This document shows, one piece after another, positions 9,258-18,422 of a stretch of 64,000 nucleotides of DNA (position 1 is its first letter; every line of letters begins with the position of its first letter). The position numbers and the translations under genes were made by a program. Location of the stretch: NCBI RefSeq assembly GCF_014502795.1, contig NZ_JACVHF010000009.1, positions 62,001 to 126,000 of the forward strand, read 5' to 3'. Origin of the DNA: Heliobacterium chlorum. Its GTDB lineage: Bacteria; Bacillota; Desulfitobacteriia; Heliobacteriales; Heliobacteriaceae. The notes under the pieces were generated by a model. That model had not been told where the DNA came from, did not search any database, and saw nothing but the letters and a program-made list of their open reading frames with translations.

Positions 9258-9259
9258 GC

Positions 9260-9299
9260 AAAAAGGGACGGCCCCTGCTTATCCAGCGGGACCGTCCCT
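9260..9299 (-). terminator. Terminator between the CD1247-like gene and spoIIIAA
   Basis: AGGGACGG (9264-9271) pairs with CCGTCCCT (9292-9299), with extra GC pairing inside. On the minus strand TTTT follows the stem. It separates the efp-side transcript from the sporulation operon. Confidence 0.75.
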
Positions 9300-9393
9300 C
9301 AGTGGTTATATAAGAGTATATGCGTTGAACCTTTGACCAGAAGCAACAATCACTTCAATCAGTGTTCTGGAGCGATGTTGTTCTTTGAGCGGA

Positions 9394-9867
9394 TTAATGG
9401 GGCGACTCTTGCCACTGCGCACCCTGCGACTCACATTCACAGCGGTCTCCAGCAGCAGACTCATGCTCAAAGTCGGCTTCGTCCCCTTCTTGGATAAAGA
9501 CTACCTGATCACAGTTGGGACAACTGACTTCTAGATAATCTTCATCATCAAGCAAGTCCGCATCGAAGTAGACCCGCTCTTGGCAAGAAGGGCACTCGAT
9601 TTCGACCAAATCCTCATCTTCATCGATGTCGCAGTCACAGTCGTCCTCATAGACATCCTGCTCCAGTTGCAACAGGTCATCATCCATGCTGTCGATGATC
9701 TCTTCGAGTCGATCCTGGTCTTCCTTCAGCTGGCCGATGCTGTCGGTCATGTCTCCCATCAGGCTGAGCATTTCCGTCAGCAGCCGCCCTTCCCGGGAAT
9801 TGGCTCCCACATTTAACCCTTCGGCCAGTCCTTGAATGTACGAAAGGCGTTCTCGGAGCTCTTGCAA
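9394..9867 (-). CDS. CD1247-like acidic zinc-ribbon protein
   Basis: Unknown function; resembles the small acidic proteins with a CD1247 N-terminal domain found near efp in Clostridia. From the TTG at 9867 it has 157 residues: a helical start (LQELRERLSYIQGLAEGL), a coiled, very acidic middle, then a zinc ribbon with CPSC near residue 88 and CPNC near 112. The TTG is chosen because AAGGAGG lies 9 bases before it. An ATG 13 codons upstream has no ribosome site and sits in a small GCCC/GGGC hairpin. A C-terminal tail of about 30 residues adds two more Cys. Confidence 0.75.
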   Translation of the reverse strand: MQELRERLSYIQGLAEGLNVGANSREGRLLTEMLSLMGDMTDSIGQLKEDQDRLEEIIDSMDDDLLQLEQDVYEDDCDCDIDEDEDLVEIECPSCQERVYFDADLLDDEDYLEVSCPNCDQVVFIQEGDEADFEHESAAGDRCECESQGAQWQESPH

Positions 9868-9942
9868 AGCAAAATCCCTCCTTTTGGGATCTTTCGGTAT
9901 GCCCAAACGGGCTTACTTTAGTATCCCCAGGAGGGATTTAAT

Positions 9943-10500
9943 TTAGGCACGAGATACGTATGCGCCGTTGCGGGTATCGATGATCAGCGTTTCACCTTCG
10001 TTGATGAAGAAGGGAACCTGAACGATGGCACCCGTTTCCAAGGTAGCCGGTTTGCTGCCGCCGGTAGCGGTGTCGCCACGTACACCCGGTTCGGTAGCAG
10101 CCACTTTCAGTTCTACCGTATTGGGCAGTTCCACACCCATCAGGTTGCCATTCCAGGTAAGTACATGGACGTTCATGTTCTCTTTCAGAAAGCGGAGTTG
10201 TTCTTCGATCTGTTCCTGTTGCAGGGCGATCTGTTCGAAGTTCTCCACATCCATGAAGGTGTAGGCTTCGCCGTCATTGTAGAGGTACTGCATTTGGCGG
10301 CGCTCCAAGCGGGCTTTGGGCACTTTTTCGCCCGCACGGAAGGTGCGCTCGACGACTCCACCGGTTTTGATGTTTTTCAGTTTTGTGCGCACAAAGGCAG
10401 CGCCTTTGCCCGGTTTGACGTGCTGGAACTCGATGACTTGAAATGCATCGCCGTCCAGTTCAATCGTCGTACCGGTCCGGAAATCGTTGGAGGAAATCAT
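9943..10500 (-). CDS. efp: Elongation factor P
   Basis: Binds the ribosome between the P and E sites and relieves stalling at polyproline stretches. 185 residues, the normal length, with the three beta-barrel domains implied by the family. The tip loop is [11 protein letters not shown] with Lys32, the same position as the modified lysine of Bacillus EF-P; no modification genes of the beta-lysine type are nearby. The C-terminus ends with [21 protein letters not shown]. It follows the Xaa-Pro peptidase gene by about 90 bases. Confidence 0.97.
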   Translation of the reverse strand: MISSNDFRTGTTIELDGDAFQVIEFQHVKPGKGAAFVRTKLKNIKTGGVVERTFRAGEKVPKARLERRQMQYLYNDGEAYTFMDVENFEQIALQQEQIEEQLRFLKENMNVHVLTWNGNLMGVELPNTVELKVAATEPGVRGDTATGGSKPATLETGAIVQVPFFINEGETLIIDTRNGAYVSRA

Positions 10501-10592
10501 GGACGAAAGAACCCCTTCCCGTTAATGAAATCTTTTTGATATGAAAAGCTGCTTTCAACGCGGCGACGCATTGGAGAAGCAGACATTCACGA

Positions 10593-11654
10593 CTAAAGGA
10601 CACATAATTCCTTCGGTGACGACGTTAAATTCCGGCAACCGCCGTCCGTCACGATGACTAAGTCTTCAATGCGGACGCCTCCCCAGCCAGGGACATAGAT
10701 GCCCGGTTCGACAGTCACAGCCTGTCCCGCTTCTAAAATATCTGAGGAAGAAGGTGACAGTCGAGGGTTTTCATGGACGACGAGACCAACGCCATGACCC
10801 AAGCCGTGGCCGAAGTGATCGCCGTAGCCGGCCTGCTCGATCACTTGTCGTGCCAGGCGGTCCAGTTCACGACCGCTTTTCCCGGCGGCGATGGCAGCCA
10901 GCGCTTTTTCCTGGGCTTCGAGCACTGTATCGTAGACCCGTTGCTGTTCTGTCGTAGGCTGACCAAAAAGGACCGTTCGAGTCATGTCAGAACAATACCC
11001 ATCCAGAATACAACCGAAATCGAGGGTGATCAACTCACCTTTTTCGATGACCTTTTCCGAGGCCACCCCGTGCGGTAAGGCCGACCGTTCCCCTGATGCG
11101 ACAATAAACTCAAAAGATGTTCCTTGCGCACCTTGCCGGCGCATAAAAAACTCCAGCTCTAAAGCTACTTCCCTCTCGGTCATGCCGGGACGCATGACCC
11201 CGAGAATGTGTTCAAATCCTCGATCAGCGAGCGTAGCCGATCGGGCGATAGCGTCCTGTTCTGCCGAGTCTTTACGGATCCGAAGCTGTTCGATCTTGCC
11301 TGATTGACAAACCCAGTCGACAGTGGGAAAGACTTTTTCCAGCTTTTCCTTCTGTTCAACGGTCACGTAGGCAGCTTCGATGGCGATGGTTCTCCACCGC
11401 TGCTCCACTGCCAATTCCTTCAGCGCCTCTGTCCAAGCCCCCTGCTGTTGATGGAGGGTCCAATCAGGGCTCTGTAATCGTGCCTGTTCCCAATAACGAA
11501 AATCGGTGACAATCCACTTTTTTTCTGGGGAAACGATGAGAAATCCGGCGGAACCGGTAAACCCAGAGAGGTAACGGCGGTTTTCCGGCTGCTGGATCAG
11601 ATAGGCGTCAATGCCGTCATCCCAAGCGGCACGCAGGCCGTCGACTCGACTCAA
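10593..11654 (-). CDS. Xaa-Pro peptidase, M24 family
   Basis: Two-metal aminopeptidase cleaving N-terminal residues before proline, probably cytosolic. 353 residues: a creatinase-type N-terminal domain (1-130) and a pita-bread catalytic domain. Metal ligands are visible in [29 protein letters not shown] and [18 protein letters not shown]. It starts with TTG, overlapping the aroQ stop region by 4 bases, with GGAGG at good spacing. Its place directly before efp is common in Firmicutes. Confidence 0.92.
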   Translation of the reverse strand: MSRVDGLRAAWDDGIDAYLIQQPENRRYLSGFTGSAGFLIVSPEKKWIVTDFRYWEQARLQSPDWTLHQQQGAWTEALKELAVEQRWRTIAIEAAYVTVEQKEKLEKVFPTVDWVCQSGKIEQLRIRKDSAEQDAIARSATLADRGFEHILGVMRPGMTEREVALELEFFMRRQGAQGTSFEFIVASGERSALPHGVASEKVIEKGELITLDFGCILDGYCSDMTRTVLFGQPTTEQQRVYDTVLEAQEKALAAIAAGKSGRELDRLARQVIEQAGYGDHFGHGLGHGVGLVVHENPRLSPSSSDILEAGQAVTVEPGIYVPGWGGVRIEDLVIVTDGGCRNLTSSPKELCVL

Positions 11655-12103
11655 ACAGCGGACCTCCTCTGGAGATAATAGCGGGCAGCTTCCATAGCCA
11701 AACGGTACCCGTCGGCGCCAAAACCGCAGATTTGCCCCACAGCGATCGGCGCGATTAGGGAACGATGCCGGAACTCTTCCCGTCCATGAATATTGCTGAG
11801 ATGTATTTCTATCACCGGAATCGCCACGCCTGTCAAGGCATCCCTTAGGGCGATCGAGGTATGGGTATAAGCACCGGGATTAAAAATAATCAGATCCACT
11901 TGCCCAAAAGCATCATGGATGCGGTCGATGAGAGCCCCTTCATGATTCGATTGGAAGCATTCCACTTCCCAACCCCAGGCTTGACCGAGAGTTTGCACCA
12001 TCTCTTCAATTTGCACCAAAGTGGTTGCTCCGTAGAGATGGGGTTCCCTGCGACCGAGCAAATTCAAATTAGGCCCATTGAGCAGAAGAATACGCGCGTT
12101 CAG
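11651..12103 (-). CDS. aroQ: 3-dehydroquinate dehydratase, type II
   Basis: Removes water from 3-dehydroquinate in the shikimate pathway. 150 residues are needed to include the catalytic [12 protein letters not shown] near residue 9; [22 protein letters not shown] and [14 protein letters not shown] follow as in the family. No ATG, GTG or TTG lies between the in-frame upstream TAA and the essential motif. The best start is a CTG at 12103-12101, with GGGGG 7 bases before it; an ATT four codons later is an alternative. A TTG at 12067 would remove the motif. The other shikimate genes are at 23.9-27.9 kb. Confidence 0.92.
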   Translation of the reverse strand: MNARILLLNGPNLNLLGRREPHLYGATTLVQIEEMVQTLGQAWGWEVECFQSNHEGALIDRIHDAFGQVDLIIFNPGAYTHTSIALRDALTGVAIPVIEIHLSNIHGREEFRHRSLIAPIAVGQICGFGADGYRLAMEAARYYLQRRSAV

Positions 12104-12160
12104 GTGATATCCCCCATTTCCTTCAGCATTTTACCACAAAAGGCCCCATGGGAACAGGTT

Positions 12161-13501
12161 CTAATTCCCGCTGATGGCCATTTCTTTAATCCGAACCGTC
12201 GGTGCACCCTTGCCGATGAAGAATGTCAGGTCGTTGCCGATGCCGTCAATCCGGTGAAGCCACTCTAACAGATTGCCGGCGATGGCGACACCTCGAACGG
12301 GCGTCGTGAGACGTCCTTTTTCGATGAGTATTCCAGCCGCCCCGACAGAAAAATCGCCTGAGATCGGGTTGGCCGTGTGCATGCCCATCACTTCTGTCAC
12401 GTAGAGCCCGGAGGAGATTTGACCGATCAAGTTATCGGGAGCTACGTCGCCTGCCTCCAGGTAAAAATTCGTCGTTCCTACGTCAGGCGTGCCCCGGAAG
12501 GAACCGCGGCTTCCGTTGCCGGTGGAAGCTGCACCGTCTTTGGCAGCCGTATAGGTGTTATAGAGAAACCCGTTGAGTTGGCCCTGTTCGATGAGGATCG
12601 TCCGGGAGGTCGGCACCCCTTCGCCGTCAAAGGGAGCCGACTGAATCCGCCCGGGCAGACGGCCGTCGTCAACCAGGGTTACTTTGCCCGAGGCAATATT
12701 TTGGCCTACTTTGCCGGCAAAGAGAGACTTGCCCTTCTGAACGGCTTCCGCAGTGAGGGCGGGGGCCAAGATGCCCAGGATCTGTGTCGTCACATAAGGG
12801 TCGAAGACGACAGGCACCCGGCGAGAAGGCACTGACTTTGCTCCGAGCATGCGGACCGCTTTTTGAGCAGCTTCACGGCCAATCTTCTTGGGGTCGATGT
12901 CATCAAAATGGAGCCCGTAAGAGAGCGCAAAGCCGGTCTGATTGTCGCCCTTTTCCTCAGCCACCAGGTAAGCATAGGCGCCGAAGTAGGCCCCCCGGTA
13001 GGTGGCGTCGATCCCTTGCGAGTTTACGACGGTGACGTTGTACTCGGCATCTTGGTAGGACGATCGCTCGGTGATCTTAACGCGAGGGTCTGTGGCCCGG
13101 GCCGTCGCTTCGATCTCTTTGGCCAGTTCGATCTTACGCTCGACACTCACTTGAGCGATAGCCGGATCATAGGTATCCACTTGGGGATACTGGTCCACTT
13201 TGGCTGGCAAGCGCCAGAAAGGATCTTCCCCGGTAAAGGCGGCATTGGCCAGAGCCCGGTCGACGGTGGCCTCGATGGCCGCCTCGGTTAAGTCCGATGT
13301 ATAGGCATAACCCATCTTACCGGCTTTGAAGACGCGAATGCCGATGCCCCGGTCTTCAGCCAGTTTCATCGTTTCGACAACGCCCTTAGATACTTCAATC
13401 GTCAGATCTTTGGAATCAAGGCCATATGCCTCAGATAATTGAGCCCCTTTCGACTGGGCTCGTTCCACCATTTGACGGGCGAGTTCACCCATTGCGAACA
13501 C
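12161..13501 (-). CDS. tldE: TldE/PmbA metalloprotease subunit
   Basis: Partner of TldD in a heterodimeric metalloprotease that removes leader or unfolded peptides. 446 residues; lacks the HExxxH metal motif, as TldE does. The C-terminal half has typical TldE text such as GSRGSFRGTPDVGTTNFYLE near residue 330 and GMHTANPISGDFSVGAAG near 375. The start is GTG at 13501 with AGGAGG 7 bases upstream; an ATG three codons later is possible. Follows tldD, separated by a possible weak terminator. Confidence 0.93.
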   Translation of the reverse strand: MFAMGELARQMVERAQSKGAQLSEAYGLDSKDLTIEVSKGVVETMKLAEDRGIGIRVFKAGKMGYAYTSDLTEAAIEATVDRALANAAFTGEDPFWRLPAKVDQYPQVDTYDPAIAQVSVERKIELAKEIEATARATDPRVKITERSSYQDAEYNVTVVNSQGIDATYRGAYFGAYAYLVAEEKGDNQTGFALSYGLHFDDIDPKKIGREAAQKAVRMLGAKSVPSRRVPVVFDPYVTTQILGILAPALTAEAVQKGKSLFAGKVGQNIASGKVTLVDDGRLPGRIQSAPFDGEGVPTSRTILIEQGQLNGFLYNTYTAAKDGAASTGNGSRGSFRGTPDVGTTNFYLEAGDVAPDNLIGQISSGLYVTEVMGMHTANPISGDFSVGAAGILIEKGRLTTPVRGVAIAGNLLEWLHRIDGIGNDLTFFIGKGAPTVRIKEMAISGN

Positions 13502-13531
13502 CCCGACACCTCCTGTCGTCCATCGGCCGTT

Positions 13532-13566
13532 TCCTGAAAAAGGCCATACCCTCTTTTGAGCATGGC
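13532..13566 (-). terminator. Possible terminator between tldD and tldE
   Basis: On the minus strand GGCCAT (13566-13561) and ATGGCC pair around a short inner CTC/GAG stem, followed by TTTTTC (about 13540-13535). It may give partial read-through into tldE. Confidence 0.45.
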
Positions 13567-13622
13567 CCTATACGTCGCTAAAAATTTCCTAGTGATAATT
13601 TTAAACTGTGTCATCGTTTTTC

Positions 13623-15131
13623 TTATAGCCGGCGGATCCGTCCTTCTCCGCCATGCAGCAATTCCTGTACTGAAATCCGACGCAGTTCGCCGGCCTGTCC
13701 GGATGCTTCCGCATCATTGCCGCTGCCGCCGGCGGTGCCGCCGACGACAAGGGAAGCGATGCGCAAGGTCGGCTGCGCATCGGAGACCGGTACGCCTTGG
13801 CCCTCTTTCCCGCAAGTGCCGATCGCAAAGCCTAAGTCGTCGCCGACACGGTCGATCTGCTGGAGCACTTCCGGTCCGTTCCCAGTGAGCGTAGCACCTC
13901 GAACAGCGTGCTTGATTTCTCCATTTTCGATGATGTACCCTTCGGCTACATCAAAGACAAAATCGCCGTTCGTCGTATTGACTTGGCCGCCACCCATCTT
14001 TTTGACAAAAAGGCCATGCTTGGTGTCTTTGATGATTTTTTCCGGGTCCTCATCTCCGGCAGCAATCAAAGTGTTCGTCATGCGCGGAACCGGCTTATGC
14101 TGGTAAGACTCGCGACGGCCATTGCCCGTAGAGGTGCGGCCCTCCTTGCGGGCGGTGAAGCGATCGTACATGAAACTGGTCAACCGGCCTTTATCGATAA
14201 GGACATTCCGCTGACCGGGAACACCTTCATCATCAAAGCGAATCGTACCATATTTCCCAGAGATCGTCCCATCGTCGATGACCGTCACCAAGGGAGAGGC
14301 TACCTCTTCGCCCAGCTTACCTGCATACACAGAAAGACCTTTTTGCACCAGGTCTGCCTCGAGGCCGTGCCCGCATGCTTCGTGCACCATGGTGCCACCA
14401 GCTTCACCGGACATGACGACGGCCATGCGCCCCGACGGGGCTGGTTTGGCCGTGAGCATGAGGAGCGCCCGGTCAACCGCATTTTTGGCAAGTTCCTCCG
14501 GTGTCTTTTCCTGGAAGATCTCAAAGCCCCGGACACCACCTAAAGCTTCGTAACCTGTCTGAATAACCGGGCCGTCAGCAGCTACGGCGTGAACGACAAA
14601 GCGGGAACGGATCCGTTCGTCTTCCACATAATCGCCGTCAGAGTTGGCGATCTGAACCTCCTGAACGATGTCGCCATAGCCGACGGTAACCTGCTTGATG
14701 CGTTCATCGAGGGAACGAGCATGTTTGTTGGCGGCGAGCACTTTTTCAACCTTGTCTTCGATAGACACCTGGTCAGGCCGCAATTCCACATTGATTTCCA
14801 CCGGCGAGAGTACTTCTCGCAGGTCGATGGGCTGCACTGCCCCGCCGCCTTTGGCCGCGTGGCTCGCCACCTCTGCGGCATGCAGCAGTCCTTCTTTACT
14901 GACGTCATTCGTATAAGCGTAGGCTGTTGCTTCACCGGCGATCACGCGGATGCCCGCTCCGATATCGACACCGGTGGTAAGACGCTCAATCTTGTTGTCT
15001 TCACAGCCAATGCCGCTCATCATTTTCTTTTCGATAAAGATGTCTGCAAAGTCGCCGCCCTGTTGCAAGGCTGCCTGCAGCACATCACGAAGGTCCTCCT
15101 TCGAGGGCCGAAGATTCAAGCTTTCCACCAT
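13623..15131 (-). CDS. tldD: TldD metalloprotease subunit
   Basis: Catalytic subunit of the TldD-TldE protease. 502 residues, slightly longer than usual because of a Gly/Ala-rich tail (GGTAGGSGNDAEAS) near the end. The zinc motif VHEACGHGLEAD (HExxxH) is near residue 250, and GNGRRESYQHKPVPRMTN near 350 is typical. In E. coli the pair matures microcin B17; no peptide-modification genes are seen here. The ATG at 15131 has only a weak ribosome site. It lies just after comFB. Confidence 0.94.
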   Translation of the reverse strand: MVESLNLRPSKEDLRDVLQAALQQGGDFADIFIEKKMMSGIGCEDNKIERLTTGVDIGAGIRVIAGEATAYAYTNDVSKEGLLHAAEVASHAAKGGGAVQPIDLREVLSPVEINVELRPDQVSIEDKVEKVLAANKHARSLDERIKQVTVGYGDIVQEVQIANSDGDYVEDERIRSRFVVHAVAADGPVIQTGYEALGGVRGFEIFQEKTPEELAKNAVDRALLMLTAKPAPSGRMAVVMSGEAGGTMVHEACGHGLEADLVQKGLSVYAGKLGEEVASPLVTVIDDGTISGKYGTIRFDDEGVPGQRNVLIDKGRLTSFMYDRFTARKEGRTSTGNGRRESYQHKPVPRMTNTLIAAGDEDPEKIIKDTKHGLFVKKMGGGQVNTTNGDFVFDVAEGYIIENGEIKHAVRGATLTGNGPEVLQQIDRVGDDLGFAIGTCGKEGQGVPVSDAQPTLRIASLVVGGTAGGSGNDAEASGQAGELRRISVQELLHGGEGRIRRL

Positions 15132-15168
15132 CCTAATTTGACGCTTTCCCTTTAATGCAGCCCAGGAT

Positions 15169-15471
15169 TTATTCCACGTAAACCGGTTCTTCCATTCGGG
15201 GCTTTGGGCTGCTGTGGCGAGGGTTTTTCGCCACGACCATCATCCCGTTGGCGATCGCGCTGATAACATCTACACGGAACTGGCTGATCAAAACGTTCAC
15301 TTTAGAATAGACTTCCCCTTTTGAGGTCACTACATAACGGGCTGGGAGGCGATTGAGCGCCGCCGCAATGATATCGAGCCGGCATTGGTCACAGGAACAG
15401 ACTTCGGGATGTTGCGGCAGCAGTTCATCCAGTACGCTTAGAACTACGTCTTCCATCAAGTTATGCAACAT
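15169..15471 (-). CDS. comFB: ComFB-like late competence protein
   Basis: Small protein of the ComFB family, encoded next to competence or pilus genes in many bacteria; in cyanobacteria members bind cyclic dinucleotides. 100 residues with an N-terminal helix (LMEDVVLSVLDELL), the Cys pattern CSCDQC near residue 25 and the family stretch LPARYVVTSKGEVYSKV. The ATG has GGGGAGGGG upstream. Last gene of the first pilus-like locus, so a regulatory role for it is likely but unproven. Confidence 0.85.
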   Translation of the reverse strand: MLHNLMEDVVLSVLDELLPQHPEVCSCDQCRLDIIAAALNRLPARYVVTSKGEVYSKVNVLISQFRVDVISAIANGMMVVAKNPRHSSPKPRMEEPVYVE

Positions 15472-15509
15472 AGGTGCCCCTCCCCCATCCTTATAGAATG
15501 CAATTTTTC

Positions 15510-16031
15510 TCAGGGAATGTTACCACGAGGAATTATTTCTGTTTGAAATTCGACGAAGGGCTGGGAGTTCCTTCTGTGCCCTGCCTGTTTTATCCGGATT
15601 TGAACGGGTTTGACGGCAGAGTTAGCCGTAGAGCGAAGGGATATTTTAAATTGTTCGATACCGGAGGCGAGAGGCTTTACATCGAGATTCTCTTTTCTTT
15701 GCAGCGTTCCGTCAGGGTTTAGATAGTATGCAATCGCTTTCCAGCTATTTACTCCATATTCATCCCGAACCATGACGTCACATTCCACTCGATTTTCGTT
15801 GATGATGCGTATATTTTTTCCGAAGCGTAAATCACGACTAAGCCAGTGGAGGGCCCACTGAATGCTGCTGTTTCCCTCCATTCCTTGTGTTTGTTCAGTG
15901 AGATGAACCATGGCTGAGTTTAATAATCCGATTCCCATAGTACTCACGATTCCGAAAATCGCCATCACCAGCATCAATTCCACTAAGGTCATCCCGGCTG
16001 AAGTCTGAACCACCTTCAGCACTCTTCTCAT
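15510..16031 (-). CDS. Minor pseudopilin, PilW/GspJ-like
   Basis: 173 residues. A short basic leader ends in Gly before a prepilin helix MTLVELMLVMAIFGIVSTMG with Glu at the fifth mature position. The body (DLRFGKNIRIINENRVEC) resembles PilW/GspJ-type minor pilins. The residue after the cleavage Gly is Met rather than Phe, seen in some minor pilins. Overlaps the preceding pseudopilin by 4 bases (ATGA). Confidence 0.8.
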   Translation of the reverse strand: MRRVLKVVQTSAGMTLVELMLVMAIFGIVSTMGIGLLNSAMVHLTEQTQGMEGNSSIQWALHWLSRDLRFGKNIRIINENRVECDVMVRDEYGVNSWKAIAYYLNPDGTLQRKENLDVKPLASGIEQFKISLRSTANSAVKPVQIRIKQAGHRRNSQPFVEFQTEIIPRGNIP

Positions 16032-16552
16032 GAGTCAACGCCGCCGGACGGTAACACCGTATCGATGCGGACACGACCGTTACGGGAAACAATGATGAAA
16101 CGCTGCTGATTCGTATCGCTTGTCAGCATGACGGTACCTCCCATAGGCGGTCTTCCGGACCTTCCATCTAGCGCAAACACTAATGTATTCGGCCGTTCCG
16201 AATAAATCGGGAGCGTGGTCAGTTTGATTTGGATTCCCTCCGGAAGAACCCTGACCCGTTTCCTTCCGTCATCGAGTGAAAAGATTTCGTAGGACCTATC
16301 GTTGCTGTAAAAGGTTAACCCGTAATGACGGCGCTCTTTCACGGTTTGATCCCGCGTCTCAAGGATGTCCATCTGTACTTGCCGGGCAGCAGAGTTTAAC
16401 AAGAAAAGGTTATACCATTTGGACAGGATGGGACCGGTTATCGCCATCACGATGCCTAGGATACATAGGACTGTGGTCATCTCAAGTAACGTAAAACCAT
16501 TGTGGTTACGGACTTTTTGAACCATAGAGGAACTGCTTGATTTCGGCCCCAT
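16028..16552 (-). CDS. Minor pseudopilin, GspH-like
   Basis: 174 residues from the ATG at 16552, chosen for GAGGTG 6 bases upstream; the open frame continues into the previous gene. The leader ends NHNG before FTLLEMTTVLCILGIVMAIT, a class III prepilin signal with Glu5. The C-terminal region (LPIYSERPNTLVFALDGRSG and a strand-rich end) resembles GspH/FimT pseudopilins. Confidence 0.8.
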   Translation of the reverse strand: MGPKSSSSSMVQKVRNHNGFTLLEMTTVLCILGIVMAITGPILSKWYNLFLLNSAARQVQMDILETRDQTVKERRHYGLTFYSNDRSYEIFSLDDGRKRVRVLPEGIQIKLTTLPIYSERPNTLVFALDGRSGRPPMGGTVMLTSDTNQQRFIIVSRNGRVRIDTVLPSGGVDS

Positions 16553-16562
16553 CCTTTTCACC

Positions 16563-17048
16563 TCAAGAAGTCCCATCGTCGCCGTATACGGTGGCATGGT
16601 CAATCGATGATATGTAAAAGGCTCCATCGCTGCTTTGTTCCCAAGTGACTACGACGAAGTGAACGTACTCGCATTCCTCCTGGTTCGCCTTGGCGCGGAT
16701 ATAGACACGATTTGATTTCAGAGAACTTGTATCATACGTCATAGTGACCTGAATTTTTGCGACTTTTAGAGATGGTATTTTGTCCTGCAGGTAGGTCACG
16801 AGGACATGATTATCTACCTCTTCTGATCTTTGCAAAAAATCTTCGATAGCGGCGATGGACGCTTCGACACCGGCCTCAGCGCCGTAGATGGTCTGTTCCA
16901 TCTTGATTTGATCCCCAGTGGCTGTCATAGAGTGCATCGTCATCTGTGCCATCGTTGCGGCTATCAGTCCCAGAGCTGTGATGAGAAAAATAACGTACAT
17001 AAGGGTTCCGCCTCGGCGGTGAAACGGTGCCGGCGGGCGGTCGGTCAA
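16563..17048 (-). CDS. PilX/GspK-like minor pilus component
   Basis: 161 residues from a TTG at 17048 that overlaps the stop of the preceding pseudopilin (TTGA). A basic segment FHRRGG precedes the helix TLMYVIFLITALGLIAATMA. It lacks the Glu5 of ordinary prepilins, as PilX-type proteins often do. The rest (YGAEAGVEASIAAIEDFLQ) matches the AEAG(V/I) pattern seen after the helix in PilX. A start at 17111 with a distant AGGAGG is the alternative. Confidence 0.65.
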   Translation of the reverse strand: MTDRPPAPFHRRGGTLMYVIFLITALGLIAATMAQMTMHSMTATGDQIKMEQTIYGAEAGVEASIAAIEDFLQRSEEVDNHVLVTYLQDKIPSLKVAKIQVTMTYDTSSLKSNRVYIRAKANQEECEYVHFVVVTWEQSSDGAFYISSIDHATVYGDDGTS

Positions 17049-17443
17049 GGTGTCTTTCGGCGGGCAACCATCGTAGTCAGTTCGTATGGATCCGTTACGT
17101 CGGGGATCCATATTCTTACTGACACCTCCTTTACAGTAAAAGGGGCCAATTCCGCAGCGTCTTCTATTGTTATCCGGGCACCGAACCCCGTCGGTACGTC
17201 AATTCCTGTCGGAACGTCATTGTTTGTATTTGTCCATTCAACCTTTAACTGGGCGATTTTACGTTCTAATATCTCCTGGGCGAGCAGCAACGCCTGAGTC
17301 GCTTTTTCACTTCGCCGTTCTAACCGTTCTGCGGCAACGACAGTGCCGAATAGGGGCACGAGAACGATCGTAAGAAGAGTTACCGCAATCAGGACTTCGA
17401 TCAGGGCGAATCCATTCTGTGGGTTACTTCGCTTACGTTTCAC
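17045..17443 (-). CDS. Minor pseudopilin, PilV/GspI-like
   Basis: 132 residues from a GTG at 17443 with GGAGAGG 8 bases before it. The leader KRKRSNPQNG is followed by FALIEVLIAVTLLTIVLVPL with Glu5. After the helix the pattern RLERRSEKATQALLLAQEIL is typical of GspI/PilV. The end contains IWIPDVTDPYELTTMVARR. Confidence 0.8.
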   Translation of the reverse strand: MKRKRSNPQNGFALIEVLIAVTLLTIVLVPLFGTVVAAERLERRSEKATQALLLAQEILERKIAQLKVEWTNTNNDVPTGIDVPTGFGARITIEDAAELAPFTVKEVSVRIWIPDVTDPYELTTMVARRKTP

Positions 17444-17480
17444 GAAAAGTACCTCTCCACGAGCAATTTCTGCTATGGTG

Positions 17481-18380
17481 CTAAATGGAGGTAAAGGGGT
17501 TCCTGCGGCTTTGTTTGGGTGCCTCTCCATCTGTGGGATCTACAGGAGCTTTTACCATAGGATTGGCCTGACCGTTTCGGTACGTGTAATAGGCGATTTC
17601 AATCGCCGCCACCAGTCGTTCCCCTTTTAGCTCGTCCGGTTTCGGCTCTTGTTCTGGTTGTGGTTCATCTTTCTCTTTGTTCGGAATGGCTTCCTGGATT
17701 ATGTTTTCCAGTCTGTCATCATGTCTGTCAGCTTGAGACCTTTCGTTCTTTGTGCCGACGCCAGTAACTCGATAGTCTCCTTCTTCCTTTTTTATCAAAC
17801 AGGATCGCAGAGAAAGGCTGCGGTTTTTTTGTTCTATCTCTTGTAAAAAGCCCATAATTCCACCATAAGTTCCTTCTACGACGATGAGATACTGCCTTTC
17901 CCTGATACTCCCATCGTTCCCATTGGTTTCGCCGGCGTTTGCTTCGTTGACAGGTAACAGGTTTTTACTCTGCCCTTCGTCAATCGGAACATTTTTTTGT
18001 TGTCCCTTTTCCGGTTCAGCCCTTTTGTCCGGAGTGATTCGAAAGATACGTACTTCGTTGTTTAACGCCGCTTCTCCAAACTTGCTGACTAGTCCTCCGT
18101 GCTGACTGTCGGCAGGTAGCTGACTGATCCGTTTGTTCCACTCGATCGATCGTTCTTCTTGATTGCGCCGTTGTTCTGCGAGAACCTCCCCTTGCTGCTG
18201 AAGTTCTCGAAACTGCGATTGGGCCGCTTCCAGTTGGTGAGATAACTTTTGGTACCGTCCCCAGCGAGGTTCCAAAACTTGCATATAGAGAAAAGCACTG
18301 AGCAGGAGTGTCATCATCACCTTAAAAAGACTCTTTTCCCTGGCTGTACGATTTTGCCACCAAGAAATAACTTCTACCAT
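17481..18380 (-). CDS. pilO: PilO/GspM-like platform protein
   Basis: Inner-membrane platform subunit that pairs with PilN. 299 residues: a membrane segment near 18-37 (LFKVMMTLLLSAFLYMQVLE), then a coiled coil to about 95 and a ferredoxin-like domain. A long Lys/Glu/Pro-rich insert (EKDEPQPEQEPKPDELKGE) near residue 235 makes it longer than usual PilO (about 200). Identification rests on its place after a pilN-like gene as much as on sequence. Confidence 0.7.
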   Translation of the reverse strand: MVEVISWWQNRTAREKSLFKVMMTLLLSAFLYMQVLEPRWGRYQKLSHQLEAAQSQFRELQQQGEVLAEQRRNQEERSIEWNKRISQLPADSQHGGLVSKFGEAALNNEVRIFRITPDKRAEPEKGQQKNVPIDEGQSKNLLPVNEANAGETNGNDGSIRERQYLIVVEGTYGGIMGFLQEIEQKNRSLSLRSCLIKKEEGDYRVTGVGTKNERSQADRHDDRLENIIQEAIPNKEKDEPQPEQEPKPDELKGERLVAAIEIAYYTYRNGQANPMVKAPVDPTDGEAPKQSRRNPFTSI

Positions 18381-18422
18381 TTAGGCCACCGTCTTTGTAT
18401 TTTCGTTATCTTCTCCAGTCAG

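Noticed and set aside
13623-15131. TldD/TldE as part of a peptide antibiotic cluster
   Set aside because: No precursor, cyclase, radical-SAM or export genes are adjacent; the pair is widespread without such clusters.
16563-17111. Longer form of the PilX-like protein starting at 17111
   Set aside because: It would overlap the preceding pseudopilin by 67 bases, its AGGAGG is too far from the ATG, and the TTG at 17048 is coupled to the preceding stop codon.
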